Origin: Clostridiales bacterium
Lineage (GTDB): Bacteria > Bacillota > Clostridia > Christensenellales > UBA1242
DNA: 64,000 nt
Assembly: GCA_918262735.1 (NCBI GenBank)
Contig: CAKJYJ010000001.1
Coordinates: 37,320-101,319 of the forward strand
Reading direction: 5' to 3'
Shown here: piece by piece, positions 37,678 to 46,000 of the stretch
Layout: each line of letters starts with the position of its first letter
Position numbering within the stretch: position 1 is the stretch's first letter
Notes under the pieces: model-generated
Seen by the model: only the letters and a program-made list of their open reading frames with translations
Database searches by the model: none
Told to the model about the DNA's origin: nothing
Position numbers and translations under genes: made by a program

Positions 37678-37779
37678 ATTGCTATCCTCCCCAATAAAGT
37701 TTAGCACAAACTCATTATTTATAATAATGTTATCACATTAACAACGAAAAATCAATATATTAAAAAATAAATTTGGTAT

Positions 37780-37808
37780 TGAAAAAGGCAGAGATGTATG
37801 CTAGTATA
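37780..37808 (+). promoter_or_regulatory. Promoter of the HExxH protein gene
   Basis: TTGAAA (37780-37785), 17 nt, TAGTAT (37803-37808) with extended ATGC before the -10; the start codon is 25 nt further. Confidence 0.65.
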
Positions 37809-37833
37809 TTAACATATAAGGAAAGGTTACACT

Positions 37834-39627
37834 ATGATAAAGGCAGTGGTTAATGGCATAAATATATTTAATCCAATTGAAGGCAAAATGGACGAAATTA
37901 TTGACTATTTTGTTGAGTTTTATGGTGAAAAGTATAGGGAAAGAATCACTAATAGATTAAAAAATGCAAGGTATTTTTTTGTTCCAAGAGAAGGGAACTA
38001 TAATGTTTCAGACAGAATTCACACTTATTATAACAATAAAATAACAGAACTTGAAAATGAACTATTCTTTAGTTTTCCAAATTATGAACCCAATAGGTAT
38101 TTGGTTTTCAACATCAATGTTGCAAAGGCAATAAAATCAAGGTTGCTTCTTGGGCAATTGAACATTTCGGATTACCCAACTATAGACGATATTATTGCGT
38201 CGTTTGGGCTAGATGGCGGGGCGCTAGTTAGAGACAATAAAGAATCTACGAATTCAAAAGAATGGTTAAAAGACAGAAAAAATTTTAATAAGTTAAAATT
38301 GTTGTTAACAAGCATCATAAATGAATGGAGAGAAAAATATGCCCCAATCGTTGAAGAGTTAAACAAAGAAAGAAATAACGCGCTAATGCAGGTTAAACGA
38401 TATGATGAAATAATGAAAGAAAACAAAAAGAAAACGAGTGCAAATATTAAGAGGGCGGTGATTCTTTATTTGTTAGAGGAGAGGCCAGATATTAAAGACG
38501 CCAACCGTGAGAAGTTGTTAAAAAATGTTGACACATATATTTCATTATTAAAAATGGGTAAGAATGAGTTTTTAAGAAGAGGAAAATTCTATTATAATTT
38601 CTTCAGTCAGTGCATCACCTTTTTTAATGCTCTTGGGTATAATTTAGGTGATGATATAAGAGAATACAAAAACAATTGCGAGTTAATGGATTTTTTATTT
38701 GATAACAAAATACAGGCAATTTTTAAGAAAGAGTCTTTAGATGCTCAAAAATTTGAACTATTCAATAATCCATACATCTTAGAGGTATTTCAAAGAATGT
38801 CTGAGATTAATTTTAAGCATAATGACCAATCACACATAGTAAGCATGATTGCATTTGCTATTAAAAAGTTAAGTGCTGAGGCCTTTATACGTAGTTATTT
38901 AAGCCCAGACAACAAACTTGAAAATGTTTGTATTTGTGCTGACGGGCTAGATGTTAGCAGAGATTCTTTATTTCATGAAATGAATCATATAATTGAATCA
39001 GATGTAATATCAATAAACGATGATGGGTTTATCACCAAGTGTGGACTAGACATTATTGAGTTTAATGAAAAAACTCAACACCTTTCAGAAATCAGCCCCA
39101 GGAAATACGAACTTCTGAACGAAGTTATTAATGACTACTTTGCTATAAGTGTTAGTAATATTGCGGAAGCATATGGGGATGATATTTGTTTTGGGCAAAG
39201 AATACAATCTGTATATGCTTTGTGTTTTCCTTTATTGAGGGGCTTTATGAACAAATATAAAGAAGAGTTAATAGATGCAAGAATGTCAAACAATCCTTTA
39301 AAATTTGCACAGAAATTTGGTAAGGAAAAATATGACAGGTTAGCGTCATTGGTTGACAACTTTTTTGAAATTGTATTAGATGAGAATAAGTTAACAAGAA
39401 TATTTGCAGACATTGCAATTAAAACCGGCGAAAGAGGGAATCCATTAAACAGAATAGATAGATATGCAAAAATGAATATCAATTGGTCGGAAGATACTAA
39501 AGAGATTTTTAACTGCTATCGTGAAATAAAAAGAATAACCGAAGATGACTTTAGCATAAAAAAAGAACAGGACAACAGGAAGTATATTGTTGCCACAACG
39601 ATCAAAAAAGATGACCGAGAAAAATAG
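37834..39627 (+). CDS. Predicted zinc metalloprotease-like HExxH protein of unknown family
   Basis: A 597-residue soluble protein. Residues 381-385 read HEMNH, inside SLFHEMNHIIE, a canonical HExxH zinc site in an amphipathic helix. E430 in ELLNEVINDYFA, 45 residues later, could be the third ligand, as in gluzincins. The N-terminal ~370 residues are helical and charged with a Lys/Glu-rich stretch ~165-240. No signal peptide, so the target would be cytoplasmic. I do not recognise the family. SD AAGGAAAGG. It is divergent from the transglutaminase-fold pair; the three make a compact group of putative cysteine and zinc peptidases. Confidence 0.65.
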   Translation: MIKAVVNGINIFNPIEGKMDEIIDYFVEFYGEKYRERITNRLKNARYFFVPREGNYNVSDRIHTYYNNKITELENELFFSFPNYEPNRYLVFNINVAKAIKSRLLLGQLNISDYPTIDDIIASFGLDGGALVRDNKESTNSKEWLKDRKNFNKLKLLLTSIINEWREKYAPIVEELNKERNNALMQVKRYDEIMKENKKKTSANIKRAVILYLLEERPDIKDANREKLLKNVDTYISLLKMGKNEFLRRGKFYYNFFSQCITFFNALGYNLGDDIREYKNNCELMDFLFDNKIQAIFKKESLDAQKFELFNNPYILEVFQRMSEINFKHNDQSHIVSMIAFAIKKLSAEAFIRSYLSPDNKLENVCICADGLDVSRDSLFHEMNHIIESDVISINDDGFITKCGLDIIEFNEKTQHLSEISPRKYELLNEVINDYFAISVSNIAEAYGDDICFGQRIQSVYALCFPLLRGFMNKYKEELIDARMSNNPLKFAQKFGKEKYDRLASLVDNFFEIVLDENKLTRIFADIAIKTGERGNPLNRIDRYAKMNINWSEDTKEIFNCYREIKRITEDDFSIKKEQDNRKYIVATTIKKDDREK

Positions 39628-39770
39628 TGTTTTAAGCTTTTGAACATAGTAACAAAAACGGTGCACAAACTTTCTTTTTGGTGGAGTATAATTCAATAAT
39701 AAAAAATGTCAAAAAAAAATATAATAAAGATTAATAATAAATTATAAATAATTAAATAATAAATTAATAA

Positions 39771-39806
39771 AAACAGCCACAATCCTTTTGTTTTGGCTGT
39801 TTTTTA
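39771..39806 (+). terminator. Terminator after the HExxH gene
   Basis: AAACAGCCA and TGGCTGTTT arms with a T-rich tail. Its symmetry and flanking A-run let it also serve the convergent gene ending at 39840. Confidence 0.7.
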
Positions 39807-39839
39807 ACATATTAATATTTTTAATTAAATAATTATTAA

Positions 39840-40397
39840 TTAATTTTTACAAAAAAAATAATTGTATAAATTATTAATAAATTTTGTTATGAATACACCA
39901 CAGAATTTTATATCAAAAAGTTTACAATGTTTAATATATTCTCTAATTGCGGGAGAGCATACTTTTGGGTCTAAACCAATCTGCATACAGCAGTACCTGT
40001 AATACCTATTTGATATATGGGTTATATTATCATTTAACATATTTTTGATTATTCTTTTAATTAGGAGTTCTGTTGGGGTTGTTGGTAAAAAACAATCGAG
40101 GTTATACTCATTGTTGACGGTGAATATATTGATATTTGTTTTAAACGATGTGCGGCAAAGATTGTTAATATCACAAAAAACAATTTCTAATTCTGTTGGA
40201 AAGGTTTTTGTAAATGACTTTACAACGCTTTCATTTTCTATCCCATATGTTATTATACTTCCTCTTGAAGAACAATACAAATCATTTAATGAGGTGCAAA
40301 TGTAAAGTTTAGCTCCAATTCTTTTAGAATGGTTATTTGCCATTGAAAGTTCAAACAAGTCTTTTTGTGGCGAAAATAGAACGATTGATTTTTCCAT
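39840..40397 (-). CDS. Small protein of unknown function, probably leaderless
   Basis: A 185-residue protein, MEKSIVLFSPQKDLFELS..., with a Cys-rich, helical C-terminal half (PTTPTELLIKRIIKNML...YYRYCCMQIGLDPKVCSPAIREYIKHC). The spacing of these helices faintly recalls an HTH such as the Spo0A effector domain, but I cannot support that. The N-terminal half could be an alpha/beta receiver-like fold (IVFCDIN). The frame is open upstream, but a -35 TTGACA at 40433-40428 and a -10 near 40405-40411 lie in that extension, so I start at ATG 40397. There is no SD. Confidence 0.55.
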   Translation of the reverse strand: MEKSIVLFSPQKDLFELSMANNHSKRIGAKLYICTSLNDLYCSSRGSIITYGIENESVVKSFTKTFPTELEIVFCDINNLCRTSFKTNINIFTVNNEYNLDCFLPTTPTELLIKRIIKNMLNDNITHISNRYYRYCCMQIGLDPKVCSPAIREYIKHCKLFDIKFCGVFITKFINNLYNYFFCKN

Positions 40398-40404
40398 AAG
40401 GATA

Positions 40405-40433
40405 ATACTTACACACATTTGTAAAAATGTCAA
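40405..40433 (-). promoter_or_regulatory. Promoter giving a leaderless transcript
   Basis: Minus strand TTGACA (40433-40428), 16-17 nt spacer, -10 TAAGTA/AAGTAT (40411-40405). The ATG follows about 7-8 nt after the -10. Confidence 0.5.
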
Positions 40434-40508
40434 CATATAATTTGTTAAAATGTTTTTAGTTGTGAGTTCAAAACAAATTGATGTATGGAATGTTAATTGT
40501 TTTTTGTC

Positions 40509-40537
40509 TTGTAATAATATGCTTTGTATGTTATAAT
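40509..40537 (+). promoter_or_regulatory. Promoter of the kinase-HD operon
   Basis: TTGTAA (40509-40514), 17 nt, TATAAT (40532-40537); SD AAAGGAAG and ATG follow at 40556. It sits back to back with the promoter of the preceding minus-strand gene. Confidence 0.7.
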
Positions 40538-40555
40538 AAAACAAAAGGAAGAAAA

Positions 40556-41140
40556 ATGCGACCAATATTTTTTATATATTTAGGAATGACTGGTGCCGGC
40601 AAAACAACCCTTTTTGAACATGAAGGAATTGGGGAGGGTGTTGACTATATTAATCCAGACTTAATTGCAAAGCAAAACAATTGGGACTGGAGAAGTCGGG
40701 CAAATAATATTAAGGCCGGAATGATTGCACTAGAGAGAATAAACAAAGACATAGAAAACCAAAAGGCACTAGCAATTGAAACAACTGCAGTTCCGTGGAA
40801 ATTAATAAACAAAGCAAGAGAAAACGGGTTCTATATTGACATTAAAATGGTTGTGGCTGAAAGTGTTGATTTAGCAAGGGAAAGAATTGCCACTAGAGTT
40901 AGTCGGGGCGGTCATGGAATAAGTGAAGACATGATAGTTGCTTCGTTTAGACGTCAAGAAAAAAACATAAAGCAAGCAATTAAAATGGCAGACCATTTGG
41001 TAATTTATAAAAATACAGATAAGTTTAGAAAGGTTGCAGAATTCAAAAATGCTTGCCCAACATATATTGAAGACAAAGAAACGCTTATTAAAAAATGTTA
41101 TAATGAAGTGCTTGAAGAGCAGCAAGGATTAAAGGTTTAG
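40556..41140 (+). CDS. Zeta-toxin/AAA_33-like P-loop kinase
   Basis: A 194-residue P-loop kinase. Walker A GMTGAGKTT at 10-18, acidic YINPDLIAKQ (~37-46), and AIETTAVPWKLINKARENGFYIDIKMV, then RIATRVSRGGHGISEDMI with basic residues of a LID region. This fits the zeta-toxin / small-molecule or polynucleotide kinase group. No antitoxin-like epsilon gene is next to it. The frame is open to ATG 40478, but that would cross the promoter; ATG 40556 has AAAGGAAG. It is cotranscribed with the HD hydrolase 4 nt downstream. Confidence 0.8.
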   Translation: MRPIFFIYLGMTGAGKTTLFEHEGIGEGVDYINPDLIAKQNNWDWRSRANNIKAGMIALERINKDIENQKALAIETTAVPWKLINKARENGFYIDIKMVVAESVDLARERIATRVSRGGHGISEDMIVASFRRQEKNIKQAIKMADHLVIYKNTDKFRKVAEFKNACPTYIEDKETLIKKCYNEVLEEQQGLKV

Positions 41141-41144
41141 ATTT

Positions 41145-41867
41145 ATGGTTTTTGATAACGAAAAAATGTGCAAATTATTTGATGAAATATTAATAAGCGA
41201 TGATGTTGCGCTTAACTTTTATAATTGCTACCTAAAACCAGAGTTTAGAAAATGGATCAATTCATTTTTGCCCGAGGTGGAAGACTGTAGGAGGCAAGAA
41301 CAGGATAATCCATGGCATGTATATAACTGTCTAGACCATATTTTACATTCTGTGGAAGAAATCAATAAATTAACAAAAGGTAAATATTCTTTAGAAACAA
41401 GGCGAGAACTGGCCATAACAATGTTTTTTCATGATTTAGGTAAACCTAAATGCCACACAAAAAGATACTCTGAGGCTTTTGGGCGAGAAGTTGACAGTTT
41501 TCGTGGGCACAATCTAGAAAGTGAAAAGATTTTTCATAGGGTGGCAGATAATTTACAAATTGATAAAACAAAAGAAAAAATAATCGGAGCCCTTATTAAA
41601 GAACATGATATATTTTCATCAATCACCATAAAAGATGACGGCAATAAGTATCATAAAGTGCTCAGCAAAGAATTAATAGATGAAATGGTGAATGAGTTTA
41701 ACAAGTATGGGAATGGTGCTGTACTTATGAAATATTTAATACTAATTGCAAAGGCGGACAACTTAGCACAAAATCCAAAGTTAACTCGTGGGCCACTAAC
41801 ACTCATAAATAAAGCGGAAAGTTATATTGATAAGATTATTATGCAAACAGAAAGAAATAGCAAATAA
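41145..41867 (+). CDS. HD-domain phosphohydrolase
   Basis: A 240-residue metal-dependent phosphohydrolase. The HD pattern is NPWHVYNCLDHIL (first His), FFHDLGKPKCHTK (HD), FRGHNLESEKI (His), and a distal Asp in LIAKADNLA. The layout resembles the HD domain of bacterial CCA-adding enzymes and related nucleotide phosphatases. Paired with the kinase it could remove or exchange phosphates on a nucleotide or RNA end; this pairing idea is inference. SD AAAGG. Ends before a bidirectional terminator. Confidence 0.82.
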   Translation: MVFDNEKMCKLFDEILISDDVALNFYNCYLKPEFRKWINSFLPEVEDCRRQEQDNPWHVYNCLDHILHSVEEINKLTKGKYSLETRRELAITMFFHDLGKPKCHTKRYSEAFGREVDSFRGHNLESEKIFHRVADNLQIDKTKEKIIGALIKEHDIFSSITIKDDGNKYHKVLSKELIDEMVNEFNKYGNGAVLMKYLILIAKADNLAQNPKLTRGPLTLINKAESYIDKIIMQTERNSK

Positions 41868-41949
41868 TGACATGATGTATTGATTTGTCATTATTAGAGA
41901 TTTATAGGTTCAAACAAATATTTGCATTGATATTAGATTGTTGGTTATT

Positions 41950-41981
41950 AAAAGCACTCACCAATAAGGGAGTGCTTTTAT
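41950..41981. terminator. Bidirectional terminator
   Basis: Perfect 10-bp stem AAAAGCACTC (41950-41959) with GAGTGCTTTT (41970-41979), between convergent genes. Confidence 0.85.
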
Positions 41982-41983
41982 GT

Positions 41984-43048
41984 TTATCTTGAATTTTTTA
42001 ATTTGTTAAACAAGTTTGGAAAACTCTTTTTAATAAAGTGTACAAACTTCATTTCAATATATGTTGGCAAAACTAATTTTAACTTCATTGGTATTCTTAT
42101 TATTTTGTTTTTTAGACTAATTTTTTTTGTATTCTTAAATGCCTCAACAGAATACTTATCATGCAATATTTCTTTTATTCTTTTATACCTATATCTAAAA
42201 CCCTTCTTGGCAACGAACAAATTCTCAATACATCCCAAAATTCTATCGGTGAATCTTCTGCAAGAGGCCTCATAATATTCTTCCTTTTTGATACCCCAGC
42301 TTTCAAAAAAACTATTTGCCCGGATAAACTCATCCTTTCTGATATCAAAAAAGTTTTCTCTAAATATTTCAGTTGCGGCACCATTTCTTCCCCTGATGTA
42401 ATGATAATAACATTCTCCAGTATTATACATTGTTTCAATCACTTTAAGATATTGAAAACAAAAATCCATATCCTCACCAAAGTTAAACGAAGGGAAGTGA
42501 ATATTATACTTTTTTATTAATTCATTTTTGAACACCTTATTGATAATGTTATACAACATGCTTGCATCCCATAAATTAATAAGGTCATCGCGTAGCACAT
42601 CGCGAGATAGGTATTCGTGTTTTTCATAATTAATTAAACAAGAAGTTTTACTATTCTTTTTGTTCAGGGTGTCAAAGTACACGCCAAAATTAATTAAGTC
42701 ATAATTTTTTTCAAGCAAAGAATCAATTTTTTCAATAAAGCCATCATCCACATAATCATCTGCATCACAAAAAAGAATATATTTACCATTTGCATTTTTA
42801 AGCCCAAAATTACGAGTGTCAGAAACGCCTGAATTGTCTTTATAAAAATATTTTATTCTGCTGTCTTTTTTTTGAAGATCTTCACAAATGATTCCAGAAG
42901 TATCACTAGAACCATCATTAATTAATAATATTTCAAAATTATTGATGGGTTTTTGGTTTAATAAGTGTAATACACAGTTTTCAATATATTTTTCACAATT
43001 GTATATTGGAACAATAATTGAATACATCAACTCTTCTTTTTTATTCAT
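41984..43048 (-). CDS. Family 2 glycosyltransferase
   Basis: A 354-residue GT-A enzyme that adds a sugar from a nucleotide sugar to the polysaccharide repeat unit at the cytoplasmic face. YSIIVPIYNCEKYIENCV, LLINDGSSDTSG, and the DxD-type ILFCDADDYVDDG are all present; ED is seen in FNFGEDMDFCF. A basic, hydrophobic C-terminus may attach it to the membrane. SD GGAG, 9 nt before the ATG. Transcribed with the initiating sugar transferase and divergent from the rest of the capsule locus. Confidence 0.9.
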   Translation of the reverse strand: MNKKEELMYSIIVPIYNCEKYIENCVLHLLNQKPINNFEILLINDGSSDTSGIICEDLQKKDSRIKYFYKDNSGVSDTRNFGLKNANGKYILFCDADDYVDDGFIEKIDSLLEKNYDLINFGVYFDTLNKKNSKTSCLINYEKHEYLSRDVLRDDLINLWDASMLYNIINKVFKNELIKKYNIHFPSFNFGEDMDFCFQYLKVIETMYNTGECYYHYIRGRNGAATEIFRENFFDIRKDEFIRANSFFESWGIKKEEYYEASCRRFTDRILGCIENLFVAKKGFRYRYKRIKEILHDKYSVEAFKNTKKISLKNKIIRIPMKLKLVLPTYIEMKFVHFIKKSFPNLFNKLKNSR

Positions 43049-43108
43049 ATAAAGTAGCTCCTTAATAATTGTTTAACCTTATCAAGTGGTACATTAACCT
43101 GTGCGGAA

Positions 43109-43789
43109 TTATTTTGCACCCCTTCTGGACAAAACTGCGCAAAACGTTTTGACGATACATTTTATATCAAGCCATAAACAGCAATTAATACAATAAAAAT
43201 ATTCAAGATTTAATCGTTCTTCATAAGTTATTGCGCTTCTTCCATTAACTGCCCACCAACCAGTAATACCAGGGCGAACGCTTTCATAAATTTCATGATT
43301 GCCACCATGGGCATCAAGCTCACCATCAACCAAAGGTCTTGGCCCAATCAAAGACATATTTCCAATAAAAACATTAATAAATTGAGGCAATTCATCCAAT
43401 GAAGTTCTTCTTAAAAACTTCCCAATTTTAGTTATTCTTGGATCATTTTTTAGTTTTTGATTTGCGTCCCATTCTTCCTTAATTTTGGGGTCTTTTAGTA
43501 ATTCTGTAAGTAATTCATCTGCATTTGGCACCATGGTTCTAAACTTAAATATTTTAATATTTTTTCCATGTTTGCCAATTCTTTTTTGTAAGTAGAAAAT
43601 TGATTTTGTATCTCCTGTTACCAAATAGAATATTTTAATTATTATTGCAAGTGGTATCATAAGAACCAATCCAATTACAGAAATTATAAAATCAAATAAT
43701 CTTTTTATAATAAAGTAAACGAGTTTATTTTTTCTTTTAATAGGTGTAACCTTATCAGAATTGATATTGCCACTAGAGATATTATCCAT
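43109..43789 (-). CDS. Initiating sugar-phosphate transferase (PglC/WcaJ-like)
   Basis: A 226-residue membrane enzyme that transfers a sugar-1-phosphate from a UDP-sugar to undecaprenyl phosphate, the first step of polysaccharide assembly. One re-entrant hydrophobic helix (~27-53) follows KRLFDFIISVIGL. The conserved FRTMVPNADELL, RTSLDELPQFINVFIGNMSLIGPRPLVDGE and RPGITGWWAVNGRS follow. It is the compact monotopic form without extra N-terminal spans. SD AGGAAA. Its lipid acceptor comes from UppS. Confidence 0.93.
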   Translation of the reverse strand: MDNISSGNINSDKVTPIKRKNKLVYFIIKRLFDFIISVIGLVLMIPLAIIIKIFYLVTGDTKSIFYLQKRIGKHGKNIKIFKFRTMVPNADELLTELLKDPKIKEEWDANQKLKNDPRITKIGKFLRRTSLDELPQFINVFIGNMSLIGPRPLVDGELDAHGGNHEIYESVRPGITGWWAVNGRSAITYEERLNLEYFYCINCCLWLDIKCIVKTFCAVLSRRGAK

Positions 43790-43986
43790 TATTGTGTTTC
43801 CTTATTTTTGTATTTGTTTGTATTTAGTTATAAGTATTTAGTTGTTTTTTATGACTTAAGAATGATACAATAATACATAGACAATTGTAAAGTAAAAACG
43901 ACAAATTACGACACGTATTGTTAAAATAAGAGAGTAAAAATGGTTGTTTTTAATGTTTGCATAAGCCATAAATTATTCGTTTTAAT

Positions 43987-44015
43987 TTGACAAAATTCAA
44001 CACAAATGGTAACAT
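43987..44015 (+). promoter_or_regulatory. Promoter of the capsule operon
   Basis: TTGACA (43987-43992), 17 nt, TAACAT (44010-44015). The leader would be about 170 nt. The rest of the 43790-44191 gap is AT-rich; I see no other feature in it. Confidence 0.5.
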
Positions 44016-44191
44016 TGCAAGTGAGTTATAATGACGAAACGCTCATTCTATACAAATTGTTTTAAATTATAATATTTTTACAAAGAAAACAAATGCTAAA
44101 AATGTTGCCGTGTTGTTTTTTACTTAAATAAAAGCAGTTGCAACACCCACCATTTGCAAATATTTGGATAACTAGGATTATAAGGAATAAG

Positions 44192-45985
44192 ATGTTAAAC
44201 ATATTAAAAAAACTAAACAGGCTTTCTAAAGCAACAAAATTCAATATTGCCTGCTTGGTTTGTCTGTTATTAAGTTTGTCGGCAATTTGGCTAAAAATAT
44301 ATGCAATGGTTGCATATATACTTTTTGTCGCAATCTGTTCATTTTTTTATGATACTAACGAAATTGTAATATTGGGATCATTTGGTGCTTTTTTTACAAA
44401 GTGCTTTGGGCACAATATATACGTGATAGTTTTAATGATTTCCTTATTTATTAAATGTGTTATAAAATCTCTACGAAGAGAAATTACATTAAAAAACCAT
44501 TTGGTGTTGCCAATTATAATTACTGTGGTTTTATCATTTATGCTGGTTTTGATTAATTTTAATATAAATAACATATTTAGGACATTTTTACCATTTTCGC
44601 TTTTGCTGACTATTGAGTTTTATCTTTTGAGGCATGAAATTGATTTAAGTTTTTGGGTAAGAAAATTAATAATTGTTCTCGGGTTTTCTTGTTGCGTGTC
44701 TTTTATTATTCACGCCGCAAATGTTGGCATAAGCGTTTATTATACAGATATTGATAACATAAAAAGATTTTCGGGGTTGTTGCCACATATGAATACACTA
44801 TCAATATGGTGTGCCTCATTAATGTCGTTATTGCTATATTTATTTTTTTCAAAGAAAATAGGATATATTCAATTTTATGGTTATTTATTATTGGTGTTGG
44901 TGATGGGCCTTGCTAGTGTTAGTAAATCGTTTTTATTAATTGGTGCGGTGTTACTTATAATATATTTAATAGGCTCATTAGTGAAAAACTGGAAGTTTGG
45001 GATTATTCAAATTATTGTTCTTGCAATAGGTGTGGTTTGTTTCTGTGTTTTTTGTCCAGACATTTTACAATCGCTAAGTGCAAGGTTTATTGGATATTCT
45101 GGCAAAACACTTATTAATAAAATTACCACTGGAAGGTATGCTATATGGGTAAAGGGCATAAATGCATGGTTAGAAAATGCCAAAACAATAATTTTTGGAG
45201 TTGGCGGAACATATAAGAAAAACCTACATAACACATATATCGAAATATTAGTAAAATACGGAGTTGTTGGGGCACTATTGGTCTGTGTGTTTATTGCTTA
45301 TTTTGTTGTGTTATCAATGAAAAATACAGTAAAAAAGTTTTATAACTATATACCTCTAATTGCAACGCTCTTGTATATGCTTGTTGAAGAGTTTTCAACC
45401 GGGCAATTTGTTACAATTATGTTGAGTTTTTTTGCAATATATAATTTTGCTGTGCACCAAAATAAGAACAAGGTTTTAATATTTGTAAACAATCCATGTG
45501 ACAATGATGTAAATAAGGAACTTAACGGGATTATTGGTAATTTATCCCCAGGAACATCTTATGACGTACTCACAGATTCGCCACAAGACGATAATGGCAC
45601 AGAAATTAAAGAAATGTTGGCAAACGACAATTGTGAAGTAATATCAACAAATACAAAAAATAAATTACTAAGCAATATAAAACAAATTAGATTTTTTATT
45701 AAACATAAGGGTGAGTATGATGCCGTACTACTTAACTTTACCAACAAAGGTAATGGCAGGGTTGCATACAATGCCAGAATTTACGGAGAAGTAGATAATG
45801 TTATTGCCAATGTACATATTAATACTGATAATGCTGCGAATAAGCTGGATATGTATTTAGGGAAGCACTATATTTCAAATTTTATTTTTGATTCCACAGA
45901 TTTGGCAATTGATATGTTTGGAGAAAAGTATTATAAAAGGCAAAATGTTGCTATTTTAAATTCTGATAAATCTAAAGATAATTAA
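44192..45985 (+). CDS. Wzy/O-antigen-ligase-like polymerase fused to a half GT-B domain
   Basis: A 597-residue protein. Residues ~1-430 hold about eleven membrane spans with the Wzy/O-antigen-ligase layout: a long outside loop containing ARFIGYSGKTLINKITTGRYAIWVKGINAWLEN and GVGGTYKKNLHNTYIEILVKYGVVG (N-x-Y/H-N-x-Y-E pattern). After ~440 comes a soluble domain, KVLIFVNNPCDNDVNKELNGII...EYDAVLLNFTNKGNGRVAYNARIYG, which looks like the N-terminal (acceptor) half of a GT-B glycosyltransferase; no donor-binding half with the E-x7-E motif follows. ATG 44192 is used (AAGGAATAA before it); the frame opens at 44138. It heads the plus-strand capsule operon. Confidence 0.75.
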   Translation: MLNILKKLNRLSKATKFNIACLVCLLLSLSAIWLKIYAMVAYILFVAICSFFYDTNEIVILGSFGAFFTKCFGHNIYVIVLMISLFIKCVIKSLRREITLKNHLVLPIIITVVLSFMLVLINFNINNIFRTFLPFSLLLTIEFYLLRHEIDLSFWVRKLIIVLGFSCCVSFIIHAANVGISVYYTDIDNIKRFSGLLPHMNTLSIWCASLMSLLLYLFFSKKIGYIQFYGYLLLVLVMGLASVSKSFLLIGAVLLIIYLIGSLVKNWKFGIIQIIVLAIGVVCFCVFCPDILQSLSARFIGYSGKTLINKITTGRYAIWVKGINAWLENAKTIIFGVGGTYKKNLHNTYIEILVKYGVVGALLVCVFIAYFVVLSMKNTVKKFYNYIPLIATLLYMLVEEFSTGQFVTIMLSFFAIYNFAVHQNKNKVLIFVNNPCDNDVNKELNGIIGNLSPGTSYDVLTDSPQDDNGTEIKEMLANDNCEVISTNTKNKLLSNIKQIRFFIKHKGEYDAVLLNFTNKGNGRVAYNARIYGEVDNVIANVHINTDNAANKLDMYLGKHYISNFIFDSTDLAIDMFGEKYYKRQNVAILNSDKSKDN

Positions 45986-46000
45986 AGGGACAAAACCACA

